From Piezodorus guildinii (Eukaryota; Arthropoda; Insecta; Hemiptera; Pentatomidae), in contig CM041292.1 of NCBI GenBank assembly GCA_023052935.1, positions 197,462,299 through 197,526,298 of the forward strand: a DNA stretch of 64,000 nt, in the 5' to 3' direction. The stretch's first letter is position 1, and every line of letters starts with the position of its first letter. The notes beneath the pieces are model-generated. The model was not told the origin of the DNA. It saw only the letters and a program-made list of their open reading frames with translations, and did not search any database. The position numbers and the translations under genes are program-made. Below, one piece after another: positions 9,401-20,660 of the stretch.

Positions 9401-10640
9401 AATTAATTATTATTTAACATGTCAACCTCGGTTTTTATAATGTTGATGATTATTGCAAATAGTTAATAAAAATTATAAATAAGTATAAGTAGTTTATTCA
9501 TATCCAATAAGAATGCATCTGAAGAAACATATCGTTATAGGAACTCTGAATTCTTGGTCTCAAGGCGTAATCAATTATATCAAATAATTATTAATATTTT
9601 TTTATCGATTCCATATAAGTGGGAAATTTCCAAATGGCAGCCTTACTCCGATCCTTAACTAATTGTAATATAATAGATTTTTATCAAGTGTAATAAACTT
9701 TTATGGGAAAAAGTAAATAAAATTAAATCAACTTGTTATATCTAAATATCTCGAGCATATTTTGCATAATTTTGATTTCCTGTAACATTCTGAGTTAAAA
9801 CTTACAACATGCACGCCACCAATGTTTTGATTCGGATTGTTTTTAGTTCGATTTAAATTTTTTTTTAAATAAAAATCTTTATTCATGTATCGCAAAAAGG
9901 TAAGTAAAAGAGGAAAAAAAATTAATGGAATTTAAACACCGATACTTCCAGTAATAAAGCGAATCATAATGTTTCGTAAATTGGTGTATGGTAAAATAAT
10001 TTAGATTTTACATAAAATGAGGTTAAAACTCAAGAGTTATTAATATATTTTTTGATAAATAAACAAACGAAAAGTATAAATATTATACAAGCATTTGTAT
10101 AAATTATTGATATAAATATAATAATGATTATAACTATCTTTAAAGTATTACAATAACTATTGATGTAAATCAAAATGGGGCCTAATGGAGAATCGTCTAG
10201 ATTTATCGAAAGAATAAAAGTAAAAAAAGAAAGAAAAAAAAAAGAGGCGTGAGGACATATAGTTAACAGAGCATTAATAATATAATTAAATTGTTCTTTC
10301 TATTTGCTTCTATCCGTTCTCGATTCTATCTCTCTGTAAGCAATAAGCAATCGTAACCGATTTTCCACTAGAAACCTACTAACAAGAGGTTAGTAGTCTA
10401 TTCCGCTCAATCCAATATTAGTGATTAATAAATGATAACAAATGCAGTGATGTAACTAGGGCTTTACATTTTATCAGTTAATAACTCAACACAGTATAAG
10501 GTCTGCTATATAACGCCTTTAAAGTTCATACACTTGAGAAGTTATAGGAACTTTTTCAATGAAAATAACAAACAAAAAGAGAAATTTTATATTATACATT
10601 TTGCACCTTTTTTAAATTTTCTTTAAAACGGATAAAACGA
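9401..10640. other. No gene recognised
   Basis: Strongly AT-rich with no motif-bearing ORF, inverted repeats or known element ends. Confidence 0.5.
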
Positions 10641-10641
10641 T

Positions 10642-11085
10642 TTAGATTAAATTGGCTAAATATATGTGATATATAAATGTGATATATCTTCTTCTTCGCA
10701 TAAAGCAGCCCCTGGCTTTCTCATCCTCCGCCTTCCATTCCTCTCTGGTCCTTGCTGCTCTTGTGTTGACTCTGGCCTCCCGTATGTCCTGCAGAACACT
10801 GTCTCTCCAGCGGCCATTGGGTCTCCCTCTGCTTCTCTTTCCGTCCGGTGTGCCCTCGTAAAGTCGTTTTGGCATCCTGCTATCCTCCATTCTCATCAGG
10901 TGGCCAAACCATTTCAATCTCTGGATTCTGATGCTGGATGAGATGTTCGGAACTTTAAATTGATCATAGACCTCTCTATTTTTTCTACGCCGCCATGTTC
11001 CGCCTTTGCGTATCGGTCCTAGGATGTACCTTAATATCCTTCGCTCAAACCGGTTCAATAAATTACTTGTCTTTTTGTTCATGGT
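10642..11085 (-). pseudogene. LINE RT C-terminal fragment (distinct family)
   Basis: A 146-aa minus-strand frame carries RFERRILRYILGPIRKGGTW, IQRLKWFGHLMRMEDSRMPK and KRSRGRPNGRWRDSV. These are hallmarks of the post-RT region of an APE-type LINE (the RLKWxGHxxRM and GRPxxRW motifs). It differs clearly from the RTE-like copies elsewhere in the window. Only the last part of the protein survives. No catalytic motif is present. Confidence 0.75.
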
Positions 11086-11817
11086 CCAGGTTTCGCTGTA
11101 TAAATTATAAATATTATAAATATATATATATAATTGGCTTTAATGCCCATATTAAGTACATTTGATTTTGTAGGTTATCTATTTGTAGGTTTTTTAGAGA
11201 CCTTTAACTTTGTGGATTAGAAAAAAACAAAACATAATTGCACTCACTCATCCAAGGCAAACACGTAACACTGCAAAGAAATAGCGGATAAGCAACGACT
11301 CGTTAATATAATCGCTAGTCCTGAGAAATCGGATGGCATAATTTTTTCTTTCCAAAAAAAAAAATAAAAATAAATTACCTTCACACTTCACGATAGAGAA
11401 CGTAAAGAAATTTATCTTTAGGACAATATTATACAGAGGGATCAAATTTGACAGGCACTTGACTTTTGCAGGCCACTTTAGAAAAAAGCTACCTAATGTT
11501 AGGAACAAGTCTTACAAACTAGCCCATGTCCTCACCTCGCTACACTTAAGTATTGTAAGTAGAAAAAAAGTTTTCTGTTATAAACAGCTGGAGAATGTTA
11601 TGTGTTGTGATGAAAAGTGCATTAACATCAGTGATCATTTTACAGCAAAAAATTATATTATTCGATTTTAAATATATATCTAAAAAGAAATACAACTTAA
11701 TTTTAAAACTACTATTTCACTTTGTTTGTAATCTTCAGTACTATTTATTTTTTTTATCATCTTTATATATTGTATTCCATTGCTGGTTGTTATCTTAGTT
11801 TTTTTGTTTTTCTTATA
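11086..11817. other. No gene recognised
   Basis: Contains short T- and AT-rich ORFs with no recognisable motif on either strand. Confidence 0.5.
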
Positions 11818-11990
11818 GCCCTGAAGAAGGCCTATAATTTTGGCCGAACCGTCGGCACCAATAAATTAAGTTTACGCTTAATTTTGTGTTAAATTGACTG
11901 CAACCTCAACCAACTTCTCTCATAACAAAACAAAGTTTAATGGAATATCATATTTTAATAATATTATTATTTATTATCACATGATAAAAT
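11818..11990 (+). repeat. Solo Penelope-like terminal repeat
   Basis: Same family as the foldback at 9060-9400. It starts inside the ribozyme region (CTGAAGA at 11821-11827) and continues to the outer edge (AATATCATATTTTAATAATA). The 3' core reads GAACCGTC, so the ACGT element is mutated. Confidence 0.7.
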
Positions 11991-11999
11991 AAATAAACA

Positions 12000-12480
12000 A
12001 TTTCAGAAAGATTAACAGAAGATAAGAGTTGGATATCATTCAATTTGGAACATAATTATCCGGAGGCGGGCGGATGGTGACACTGAGGAATAATTAATGG
12101 CTCGAAGCCGGGCTAAAATTAGCCTGCGGCCGATGGCCAATTAGATTTAAATGAAAAATTAAAATTCAATGTAGCATCAACCCAATCAATTTCCTTTAAT
12201 TACTCAGCTAATGGTGAATCTATTCAGATCCCCCCAATCTCGCCTCTCGCCGTGGCTCAACGGGGTTTTATGAAGCAGCATCTGCGATTATATTCTAACA
12301 CCCGAGTTTATGGTGCAAGCCCTAAGCTTAAGCTTTAAATAATGCTCATTCGGTAATGTTAGTTCATAAATGCTGGTATTATTATCAAATATATTGGTTT
12401 TTACACTCCGCTAAGTACAGAGGTCTTCACTCTAGACATCTTCGTACAGACCAGACACTATAGTCGACCGTTCTATAAAA
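12000..12480. other. Anonymous GC-richer non-coding island
   Basis: Non-repetitive, compositionally distinct sequence with several TAAT/ATTA core words (GGAATAATTAATGG, GGCCAATTAG). No ORF or transposon signature was seen. It could be host regulatory sequence; this is inference only. Confidence 0.3.
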
Positions 12481-12724
12481 CTGTGAAACACCACGATAAA
12501 AAAAAATAAAAATTTACAACCCATTAAGGGAATTGGGTTTTATTTATTAGGGTGTATAGCACATTAGGGTTTTTTTACAGTTTCTAGACCAGCAACTGTG
12601 AAATTTTCACCCAAATTTGAAATATTCACATTCAAAGACGGTTGAAAAAATAAGCAAAAAAATCCTGACAAAGCATAATTCAAGCTATGGGCCCGTAGAA
12701 CAGTAGTTCAGTGCCTCTTCTACA

Positions 12725-12725
<1 letters not shown>

Positions 12726-12762
<37 letters not shown>
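12726..12762. repeat. (TA)n microsatellite
   Basis: Uninterrupted TA dinucleotide run. Confidence 0.95.
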
Positions 12763-12766
<4 letters not shown>

Positions 12767-12934
12767 ATACACCCATCTATGTGCAACTGTTTCAATAATA
12801 CTTTTTAAAAAATCAATAAATACTGCTTAAATTATATTTGTAAATATATATTCTTGATATTGACACCTCAAACTCTGAAGAGCAACGATTAATAGTTTTG
12901 AAAGTGAGATTTAGCAGCGGGTATACGATCCATT

Positions 12935-13255
12935 GAAGGTGGGTAATGGCTGGAGTCGGAGAAACAAACAGGAGCTCCACGCACTATAGGCTCAGCCGGT
13001 CATTATTAGAATCGGGAGGCTTAGGTGGGCTGGACATATCCCTCGAAGGTTAGAACAAAGGGTTCGCAAGAGGACTGATGTCTGACCAAGTCTGTGGATC
13101 AAAAGGTACCGGAAGACCCAAAGTTCGGTGTAGGGACGGATTCGCGAGTGATTCCAGAGTTCTTCTTGGAGTACGCAACTGGACTGCGGCTGCCCAGGAC
13201 AGGGAAAGATGGAGAAGGCCCTTACTTATTGATTGCGTTGTTTATGATGTTGATG
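12935..13255 (+). pseudogene. LINE RT C-terminal fragment, frameshifted
   Basis: One frame reads SRRNKQELHALYAQPVIIR and GRLRWAGHIPRRLEQRVRKR. Another picks up at about 13155 with GVRNWTAAAQDRERWRRPL. These are the RLRWAGH and W-AAQDRERWR motifs at the end of many insect APE-type LINE polyproteins. Frameshifts and a stop between the parts show it is dead. It is a third family, different from 10642-11085 and 45358-46552. Confidence 0.7.
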
Positions 13256-13407
13256 TTTATATATGATTATACAATAAATACAACTTACTTTTCTTTTTTT
13301 AATTTTTTTGGAAGTTTTCTTAATTGGAACATTTAAAAAAGCACATACTACCTTCCATTCATCATCTAATCACTTTATTTCATTAGTCCTTTAACATTTT
13401 TCATTCT

Positions 13408-13445
13408 AGTCGACGTTTCGGGGTTGTTTCCCCATTTTCAAGACT
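13408..13445 (-). ncRNA. Hammerhead-like motif, U3/A8 variant
   Basis: Minus strand: AGTC, TTGAAAA, T, stem II GGGG/CCCC, GAAACGTC, GACT. Stem I AGTC/GACT is perfect. Relative to the CUGANGA core, position 3 is U and position 8 is A, a compensated change of the core 3-8 pair. Confidence 0.45.
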
Positions 13446-13779
13446 GAAACAATTTATTTATACTTTCACTATTGAATAAAATTACATTATTTAAATATTT
13501 TTCTTTGAAAAATGAAGCTCAGCAATTTGTCATAACTATTTTAACTAACTAACTTTAATTACCTTATTCCTTGCTACAACATTTTTCATTCTTCACTACA
13601 TCTCATAGCCACTGCAACTTGTCCTATATTGGCTCACTGTTTCCATTATATTTCTATTTTAAACCTTTGTACCTTTCCAGTATTCCGGTGTAATCCTTGT
13701 GCTTATTTATTTATTTTTATTTTTACCTCCATTAATTATTTGTCCTAATTATGGTTATTGGGCTATTGTTTTATTTATT

Positions 13780-14212
13780 TTTAAAATTTTATCTTATTTA
13801 TGATGTCTGTGTAATGTGTTCCTAAGTTTTTTGTATCTGTTTTATAATTTATTGTCCTGCTATTGTTTTTGGTTATGTGGATTGCTTCTAGTAGTTTTCT
13901 ATTTCTATTATTTTGAGATGTGTCTAAAATTACTGTGTTTTCAAAGTTAAATTTGTGTTGTTTTATTAAACTATGAGATGATAATGCTGTTGCGTTTGTG
14001 TTTTTTATATTTTTACAATTGGATATATGTTGGTTTATTTTTTTTTTTTTTTTTAGATGTTTCTCCTATATATATGCCCTCACAATCTTTGCAGTCTATT
14101 TTGTATATTACATTTTACTTATTCATTTTTTCTATTATGTCTTTCATTTTACTTAAATATTTTTCTAATTTGTTATTATTGTATAGACCAAATGATATGT
14201 TTGGGTGATCAT
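13780..14212 (-). pseudogene. Penelope-like GIY-YIG endonuclease domain
   Basis: Minus-strand translation runs HPNISFGLYNNNKLEKYL, then after one in-frame stop VIYKIDCKDCEGIYIGETS, a lysine run from an expanded A-tract, and INQHISNCKNIKNTNATALS, FNFENTVILD, RNRKLLEAIHITKNN, TDTKNLGTHYTDIINK, ending near 13782. The CxxC plus GIYIGET core and the conserved Glu in the LLEAIHI motif identify the GIY-YIG nuclease of Penelope-like retroelements, which nicks target DNA for priming. The stop near 14115 and the homopolymer make it a pseudogene. Confidence 0.82.
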
Positions 14213-14589
14213 ATTATTTAAAGTGAGTCAATATAGGACAAGTAGCAGTGGCTATGAGATGTAGTGAAGAATGAAAAATGTTGTAGCAAGAAATAAGGTA
14301 ATTAAACTTAGTTAGTTAAAATAGTTATGACAAATTGCTGAGCTTCATTTTTCAAAGAAAAATATTTAAATAATGTAGTTTTATTCAATAGTGTTTATCA
14401 ATTAGTATCAATAATGAAAAAATGTTAAAGGACTAATGAGATAAAGTGATCTCTAATTCATATGTCCCTTCCGCATGGACAACATAACAAAGAACTTTTA
14501 ATGCCTTTAAAGAATTCTAGAATAATCAATCGGATTTTAATCCTCTATCTTGGCCATTGAAATAATAAAACACACAAAACTCCTCACTT

Positions 14590-16085
14590 TTTTTTTTTTT
14601 TAAATATATTTATTGGTATTTACTACTGTATAATAAAATACATTAAGTAAATGTGATACAAGATATGTTGACACGATTCATATGTAGGGAACTACCCATT
14701 GGCAGCTCCCCAAAGACTATGTTAAACAAGAAGTTCTCGGGGCCATCTTCTTTTCAGACGTCTCGGAGGATTATCAGGGATTGTAGAGGAAGCAAGGATT
14801 GAAACTAGTGGGTTAGAGGGGGAATGGAGTTTGTCATGAAAGGAGTGGTACCTGGTTCGGGCCAAGTCAGCAACAAAGGGAATATTAAGGTCTTTATGGA
14901 TGAGTTTATTTGTGAAAAAATAAGGAGCATTGAGGATTTTTCGAAGGATTTTGGATTGTAAGGATTGGAGACGAGATGAATTTGATAGTTTAGTAGAGCC
15001 CCAAATCTCTACTCCGTAAGTCCATATTGGTCTTATGATAGTCATGTAGATGAGTCTTTTGTACTTAAGTGGAAGATTTGAGCGTTTGTCCAGTAAGTGT
15101 TGAAGTAGTCGAAAACGTCGAGCAGTTTCTTGTCTTTTCAGTCTTGTATGAGGGTTCCAAGTGAGACGTTTGTCTAGGTGCAGTCCTAGGTATCGGATCT
15201 GTTCAACTGGGACAAGAGGAGTGTTATTGAAGGATACTGTTGGGCAGGTTATCATTGGTTTGCGACGAAGGGTAAAGGTTATTTGGTGGGATTTATTAGG
15301 ATTTATTTTTATTCTCCAATTCCGACACCATACTTCAAGGTCTCTGATATGGGATTGAAGAGTTTGGGAGGCAATAATTAGATCGTTGTTGACTGATAAC
15401 ACCCCACAAGTGTCATGGGATATCAGCTGTATAAACTGTGTAAAGTATGGGTCCTAAAATACTGCCTTGAAGAACACCTGCGTACTGATTAAAAAGGGAT
15501 GAATAGGAATTATTATGATTTACTTTGAAGGACCTGCCTGTGAGATAGGACTGGATAATGAGGAAGTATGTAGGTGGAAGGAATTTACGGAGTTTGTATA
15601 GCAATCCCGGGTGCCACACTCTGTCAAAGGCCTGTTCTACATCGAGAAAGGCTCCTGTGCAGTACAATCCGCGCTCCAATGAAGACGAGACAACGTCCAC
15701 CACACGATGGCATTGCTGGATAGTGGAGTGGGATGTTCGGAAACCAAACTGATGATCTGGGATAATGTGATTGGAATCAAGGATGGGATATATGCGTTTA
15801 AGCAGAAGTTTTTCCAGGATTTTACCCATGATGCATATAAGAGAGATAGAACGGTAGGAGGATGGGTATTCAGGAGGCTTTTTGGGTTTGGGGATCATTT
15901 TAATGATGGATAATTTCCAGGAAGCGGGAAAATACGTGGATCGGAGAATGGCATTACAGATGTAAGTGGGATATAGGATGGCTTTTCGAGGGAGTAGTTT
16001 TAGGATATGGGAAGGTATAAGATCATGTCCAGGAGCTTTGCGAGATGGTAAACTCTCTATGATGTTTGATATTTCGGATGGATGG
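14590..16085 (-). mobile_element. 5'-truncated jockey-B LINE with 12-bp target duplication
   Basis: The 3' poly(A) appears as the T-run at 14590-14601. The element is flanked by AACTCCTCACTT at 14578-14589 and 16086-16097, proving a single retroposition event truncated within the RT domain. It is the longest jockey-B copy here and gives the family's 3' UTR (GCTGCCAATGGGTAG). Confidence 0.88.
14722..15990 (-). pseudogene. Jockey-B reverse transcriptase remnant
   Basis: Upstream frame (15898-15413): YRSISLICIMGKILEKLLLK, GFRTSHSTIQQ, AFLDVEQAFDRVWHPGLLYK (RT motif A with its Asp), QGSILGPILYTVYTADIP. Downstream frame (15402-14722): PTVSFNNTPL, IRYLGLHLDKRLTW, YMTIIRPIWTYGVEIWG, NPPRRLKRRWPREL. 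The catalytic YADD box is broken: compared with 33345-34330, about 40 bp between ADIP and the Asp pair are deleted, which shifts the frame. No RNase H domain follows, as expected for jockey. Confidence 0.85.
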
Positions 16086-16097
16086 AACTCCTCACTT

Positions 16098-17350
16098 AAT
16101 TTTATTTATGTTTTTTCGCCAAATATTAGTTATGAATTATTTACATTTGAAACTCATAGGGTACTAATAGTATACTATTAATCTAGATTACATTACAATC
16201 TTAGTAAATCCTCTATTAAATTTTCGTTATCAGTGAATTCGGTTTTTCTTAAATAAAGAAAATATTCAGCAAATAAAGAAATATTTAAAATAAAAACATT
16301 ATGAAATTGCCAGTTCATTTAGTTAATTTGCTAGAAAATATACAAAGGGAGTAGAAAAATATATAGTTGTAAATATTTCATCAATTATTCACATCAGTCT
16401 TGATTTATACACCATAATCAGAGCTAGGATTTAAACCACAACCCAAAAGGTAATGCAAAATCGAAAATTATTCGCAATATATGTGTATGGAAGAGATATC
16501 AATCTATTGAGCATTCATAAAGCCTTTATTATAGCCTACACACACACACACACACACACACATATATTATATATATTTAACGATAGTAGATTTAAATAAA
16601 CAATAATAATTATTATTTTACAACATTTTTGGAAATATGACCTTTTCGCAGGACTTGGTCTTTTGGACTATTCGCCATTAGTCTATTCAATAAACTTTTC
16701 TTATACTTCACCTCAGAACTTATAGTTTAGAATTCGTCAATTTATAAAATCATAATTTAAAGTTGGCACATCTAACAAATCATATACTCAGAATATTTTA
16801 TTTCCGATGTTTAGCTACTAATTACTAATATTAAAGTAGTATTTATTATTTCTGTTAAGAAAATATAAATTTCTAAAATTTGGGAAGTCCTTTCATCAAA
16901 CTTAAAACCTAAGGCTTAAAAGTTGAAGTTTTAAACTGTTTAAAGTAATTGCTTAGTTGAACAACTAATTAGCACCCTAGGGATGGACTTCGCTTTCCTT
17001 TCATAATTACACAAAATTATCCTAAAGTTTTCTACGGCTTACATTTAATTAAATTTAATTAAATCACCATGATTCCTTACTATATTTTATTCCAGTTAGG
17101 TTTGGAATCAGGTATTTGAATGTTTCCAGCAGGGTGATTCAAAGTGGCATATGTTTGGCACTATTATTCAACTGGAAAAAAAATCCTAATTTACTCACCT
17201 GATTTTTATTTTTACATCAAAAATTTAATATATTTAGTATTATTTATTATCTTGTCGTTACTTTAACATGTGTAGTAATAATAAGTGGCTGTCTAGGTGA
17301 TATGTACTATATTATTGCTGATTCTATTGCTTTATTAGAATGAAAAAAAA
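16098..17350. other. No gene recognised; (CA)n at 16540-16562
   Basis: AT-rich with one CA microsatellite. No coding or element signature. Confidence 0.5.
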
Positions 17351-18510
17351 TCTGGTGCAAGCAATACACGACTTTCACTTACCTCCATTTTTAAAATCAA
17401 TGAAAGAATTTTCAAATACAGTTAGAGATAAAAAATACGTTAAACTATTAAAGAATTAATTAAATTGAATTTATATAGAAACATGTAATTTATTAAAAAA
17501 TCTATTATATTATTATATAAAATAATTAGTTAGTTTTATGTTCTTTTTATCACTCTCTATTAACTTTTAAAAGCTTGAGTTTAAGATAATATTTTTTCTA
17601 AAATGTTTAGCTTTCCAACGGTATATCATACATGTATATTACGGATCTTATGTTCAAAAACGAAAAATTGCATTGAAAATATATTTTTTCAGTTTTTTTC
17701 TTTAGTTGTGTATCGAATTCATTTACTTTTTATATTTACCTGTTTTTCATAAGTGGTAACAAGATAATATAGTTATTTTTATGAAATGAACAACATTAAA
17801 GGTACTTTAGGTAAAGAAAATTAAATTAAATTAAAATATCGGCATTTAAGCCCTGTCAGATCATTTTAATCAGAATGAAAATTACACGGGGAGACCTTGG
17901 CTGAGGGGCTAGCACGCTAGTCTTTTATGCTAAAGTTCTGAGTTCGAATCCCAGTCCCGGCGGGGCTTTTATAAGGATGGAATTAAATGGAGATTCACTC
18001 ACAGCCTGTCCCCCGGTGTGTTAGACCCGTCAGCCAAATGGTGGCCACTCACACAATTAGGCGTAGGGAGTGATGACCCTACCCTACAAATTGCATTGAG
18101 AAACGAGAGTGTAATCTCCCAGGAGACTACACCGCGAGAACTAGGGCCAGCACGGCCTGTCGCGCAACTGAAAAAAAATTACATCGATGTAGCGAGTTAA
18201 ATCAAAATCGTCGTAACTGTTTTCGAGAAAAAAGGTGCAAATTGCATAGTATAAAGTGGCTCTTCAGGTAAGCTCATTGTGATGAAAAACGTTTTGTAAC
18301 GTCTCGGGCGTATATTTGTCTTAAATATGAAATTTCAGTTTCATAGGACTTACCGTTTCCGCCCGTGAGTTACCACACACACACAAACCTTTTTGCGGGA
18401 CTTGGTTATTTGGACTCAGGGGACCCTAAAATGTATATTTCCGTTGAAAACTGGAATTCGAAAATTTCCACGATCGCAATACATTCCCTTAGTATATATA
18501 GTGAAAGTAA
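17351..18510 (+). mobile_element. Helentron-like non-autonomous repeat, near full length
   Basis: Begins TCTGGTGCAAGCAATACACG with the subterminal ACTTTCACTTAC, and ends with the palindrome around AGTATATATAGTGAAAGT. It lacks terminal inverted repeats and obvious target duplication and has no coding capacity. Short inverted subterminal repeats plus a 3' hairpin resemble Helentron-associated elements. A SINE (17887-18174) is inserted in it. The classification is inferred. Confidence 0.55.
17887..18174 (+). mobile_element. tRNA-derived SINE (family 2)
   Basis: The head resembles a tRNA: an A-box-like stretch in TGGCTGAGGGGCTAGCACGC and a B box in GAGTTCGAATCCC, about 70 bp from the start. The body has no ORF and it ends in an A-run. 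The 9-bp direct repeat AAAATTACA (17878-17886, 18175-18183) flanks it. The target is the Helentron-like repeat, so the SINE is younger than that copy. Confidence 0.8.
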
Positions 18511-18636
18511 TAAGATGGCTGGGTAAGGCGGTGTTGTCAATAGATGAATGGATTAATATTATGAATGGGCAAGACTGACAGGCATTGCACAATTACCTTA
18601 CTCAATTTAACACATAAAGATGAATGTAAATGTGTA

Positions 18637-18890
18637 TACACTCACTAAAAAAAAGTTCCTAAGCAGCATGCTTTCATTTTGCATAGCTATTTACCTTCAA
18701 CTTAACAATTTCATAATGTATAAATTATTAATACTAATATTAGATAAAAAAATAGACAAATTTATTTTGATTTCGTCATTGATATAAAACGTTGCAGAAA
18801 GTCATTTTTCAATGATAGGTCAAACAAGTTTCCATACACTTTCAATATTTATCCAATTTGTTGTACTATGACCGTTTTTCCAGTGTTAAT
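18637..18890 (+). mobile_element. Tc1-like transposon, terminal fragment
   Basis: Starts with TACACTCACTAAAAAAAAGT after a TA and shares 250 bp, including TTTTGCATAGCTATTTA and TTGTACTATGACCG, with the 5' end of the Tc1-like element ending at 32716. No transposase sequence is left. Confidence 0.65.
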
Positions 18891-19110
18891 ATAATTGATT
18901 AGCCATTTTCTCAAACAGTTTGCTCTTTAATTGTTTTATATGTACATTACTATTTTCAGAAGGGGTATATTCTTTAATTTAATTGTTGTTATAATATTAT
19001 TACTATTTTAGTAGTGTTTTTATAAATTGAGTTAGTACATTACCTGATAATTAAAATTCAATTACTAGAATTCTTTTTATTATTAATGTGCAATTTACTT
19101 ATTAATAGTT

Positions 19111-19339
19111 CAAAACTGCAGGTGGTCCTAGGATTTTTTAATGGGAGTAAAAAATCCTTAGTTACGCCGTCCTTCGGAGTGGACGTTAAAAGGTGGTCCC
19201 GAGCCTGTGCGATGTCAGGTACTCGTTAAAGATCCCTATCCTAATAAAACCTGGATAGGCAAAATTTAGGACTCCCACTGTAGCATCGTCCGATTACCCA
19301 TAGTAGCATAAAGTGACGTTAAATAAAATAAACAAACAA
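19111..19339 (+). mobile_element. tRNA-SINE (family 1), 5'-truncated
   Basis: Body and tail of the SINE seen complete at 49041-49318; the tRNA-like head is missing. It ends in an A-rich AAATAAAATAAACAAAC-type tail. The 14-bp repeat ACTTATTAATAGTT flanks it (19097-19110, 19340-19353). Confidence 0.82.
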
Positions 19340-19379
19340 ACTTATTAATAGTTAATGTTTACCTCCAGTTATTGAACTT

Positions 19380-20080
19380 TAGCCTTTTAGTGGACGTTGT
19401 AAAATAAAATAACGACAGTAAATTACTCGTTGCTTAATGGAGAAAATGTATAAAATACAAGGGTCAATAATGGAATATGTCCAGAGTCTGCTTCCAGCTA
19501 TCGTATCAGAGATTCTACCGCATTACAAGATAAAGCTCAGTTTAATCATCCATTTAAATTGAGTATGAAAGCTTTCATATCAACTTTGCTTAAAAAATGA
19601 AGAAAAAGCGGGAGCAAAAAATAAAGGGCAAAAAGAAACCGATTAAACCCGCGGGAGAAGTTAATCAGTTTAACGCGGTGAGACGAACTGGGCCTAATAA
19701 AAGTGAAGTAAAAATTATGGAGCTCCTAAGGGGAAATAGGAAGAGAGAGTGAGAGGGAAAGAGAGGGTGGGGGAGAGGGGTAGCTCTAAGGCCGGAGCGA
19801 TATTACCCAGAGCCTTGAAATGCGCTTCAAAGACAACTCACATCACACGCTCTAATGAAAATGGACGTTTAACTAAGTCATGTATTCAAAGCCCCCTCTC
19901 TTTAATACTCCTTAATTAAGTTCCTTTTTGTCTCAGGGTGTCAGTGTGTATGTCTAACGGAGCTAGTATCGTTTAACGGGCCCGCTAATGGCGTTTTGAA
20001 AAACTAGTTTTATTTCGAGGTAATGTTATTATAACATAACGTTTTATTCCTATAAATCATTTCATTGTTTTTAATTAATT
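19380..20080. other. Anonymous non-repetitive island
   Basis: Less AT-rich and free of recognised repeats, with a purine-rich GA stretch at 19738-19780. It contains GGGCCCGCTAATGG and CTTAATTAAG words. No ORF has convincing coding character. Possibly host regulatory or intronic sequence. Confidence 0.3.
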
Positions 20081-20099
20081 AATAATAATCAATAGGCCT

Positions 20100-20660
20100 A
20101 ACGAACCCGAAGACTCGATGCCGGTACCAACAAATACTGTCTACACAGACTCGTCCAATGATCACCGTTCAAGATCAGCCTTAACGCAATCTTCCCATCG
20201 ACGCTTCGGCCTACCTTTCGGACGCCTACCAGTCGGTTCAAAGAGTACCAAATTTATCGGAATCCGTTCCTCACTGAGCAAAACATATTTACTCGCCCAT
20301 TTGAGCCTCCGAGATGCTATCAATTCAATTATATTTATAGGGTACAAGCTCCGCAATTCCGCGTTGGGCAACCTTCTAAACTCCCCAGTGGCCTCATCTC
20401 TCTTCGGAGCAAATATTTTACGCAGTACCTTATTTTTGAAAACCTTAAGCCGTTGTTTATTCAAAGTAAGCGGTCCGTAAAGGACCGTCGGAAGAATAGT
20501 AGTTTATAAATTCTAACCTTTAAGGTTTTTGACAGAAGCCGCAACCTAAGTAATTTAGCAACTGAATAATAACACGTATTTCTCGCCTTTAACCGAGATT
20601 ATATTTCCTCCTGGCTTTCATTTTTTCTCGTTATCATTGAACCTAAATACTTAAATCTCT
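20100..20660 (-). mobile_element. RTE-like LINE 3' fragment
   Basis: Minus strand 20464-20162 reads NKQRLKVFKNKVLRKIFAPK, RDEATGEFRRLPNAELRSLY, NIIELIASRRLKWASKYV, GRPKRRWEDCVKADL. The 3' end (AACCCGAAG) at about 20105 is followed by AT-rich repeats. It lacks all catalytic motifs. It is followed by the PLE foldback segment of the duplicated block. Confidence 0.78.

Larger units (their letters stand above)
13365..14452 (-). mobile_element. Penelope-like element with inverted terminal repeats
   Basis: The left arm (about 13365-13649) and right arm (about 14222-14452) are inverted copies of each other, from outer AATCACTTTATTTCATTAG to inner TTGTCCTATATTGGCTCACT. The minus strand between them encodes the GIY-YIG endonuclease end of a Penelope polyprotein (separate entry). 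The right arm lacks the hammerhead segment present in the left. This is the classic layout of a 5'-truncated PLE bounded by an inverted pseudo-LTR. The RT domain is gone. Confidence 0.8.

Noticed and set aside
13978..14208. Hydrophobic plus-strand ORF resembling a membrane protein
   Set aside because: It is the antisense of the GIY-YIG coding remnant; the hydrophobicity comes from T-rich complement sequence.
17890..17965. Possible tRNA gene (plus)
   Set aside because: Followed by a SINE body and flanked by a 9-bp target duplication.
20118..20480. 120-codon plus-strand ORF
   Set aside because: Antisense of the RTE-like LINE fragment; no independent motif.
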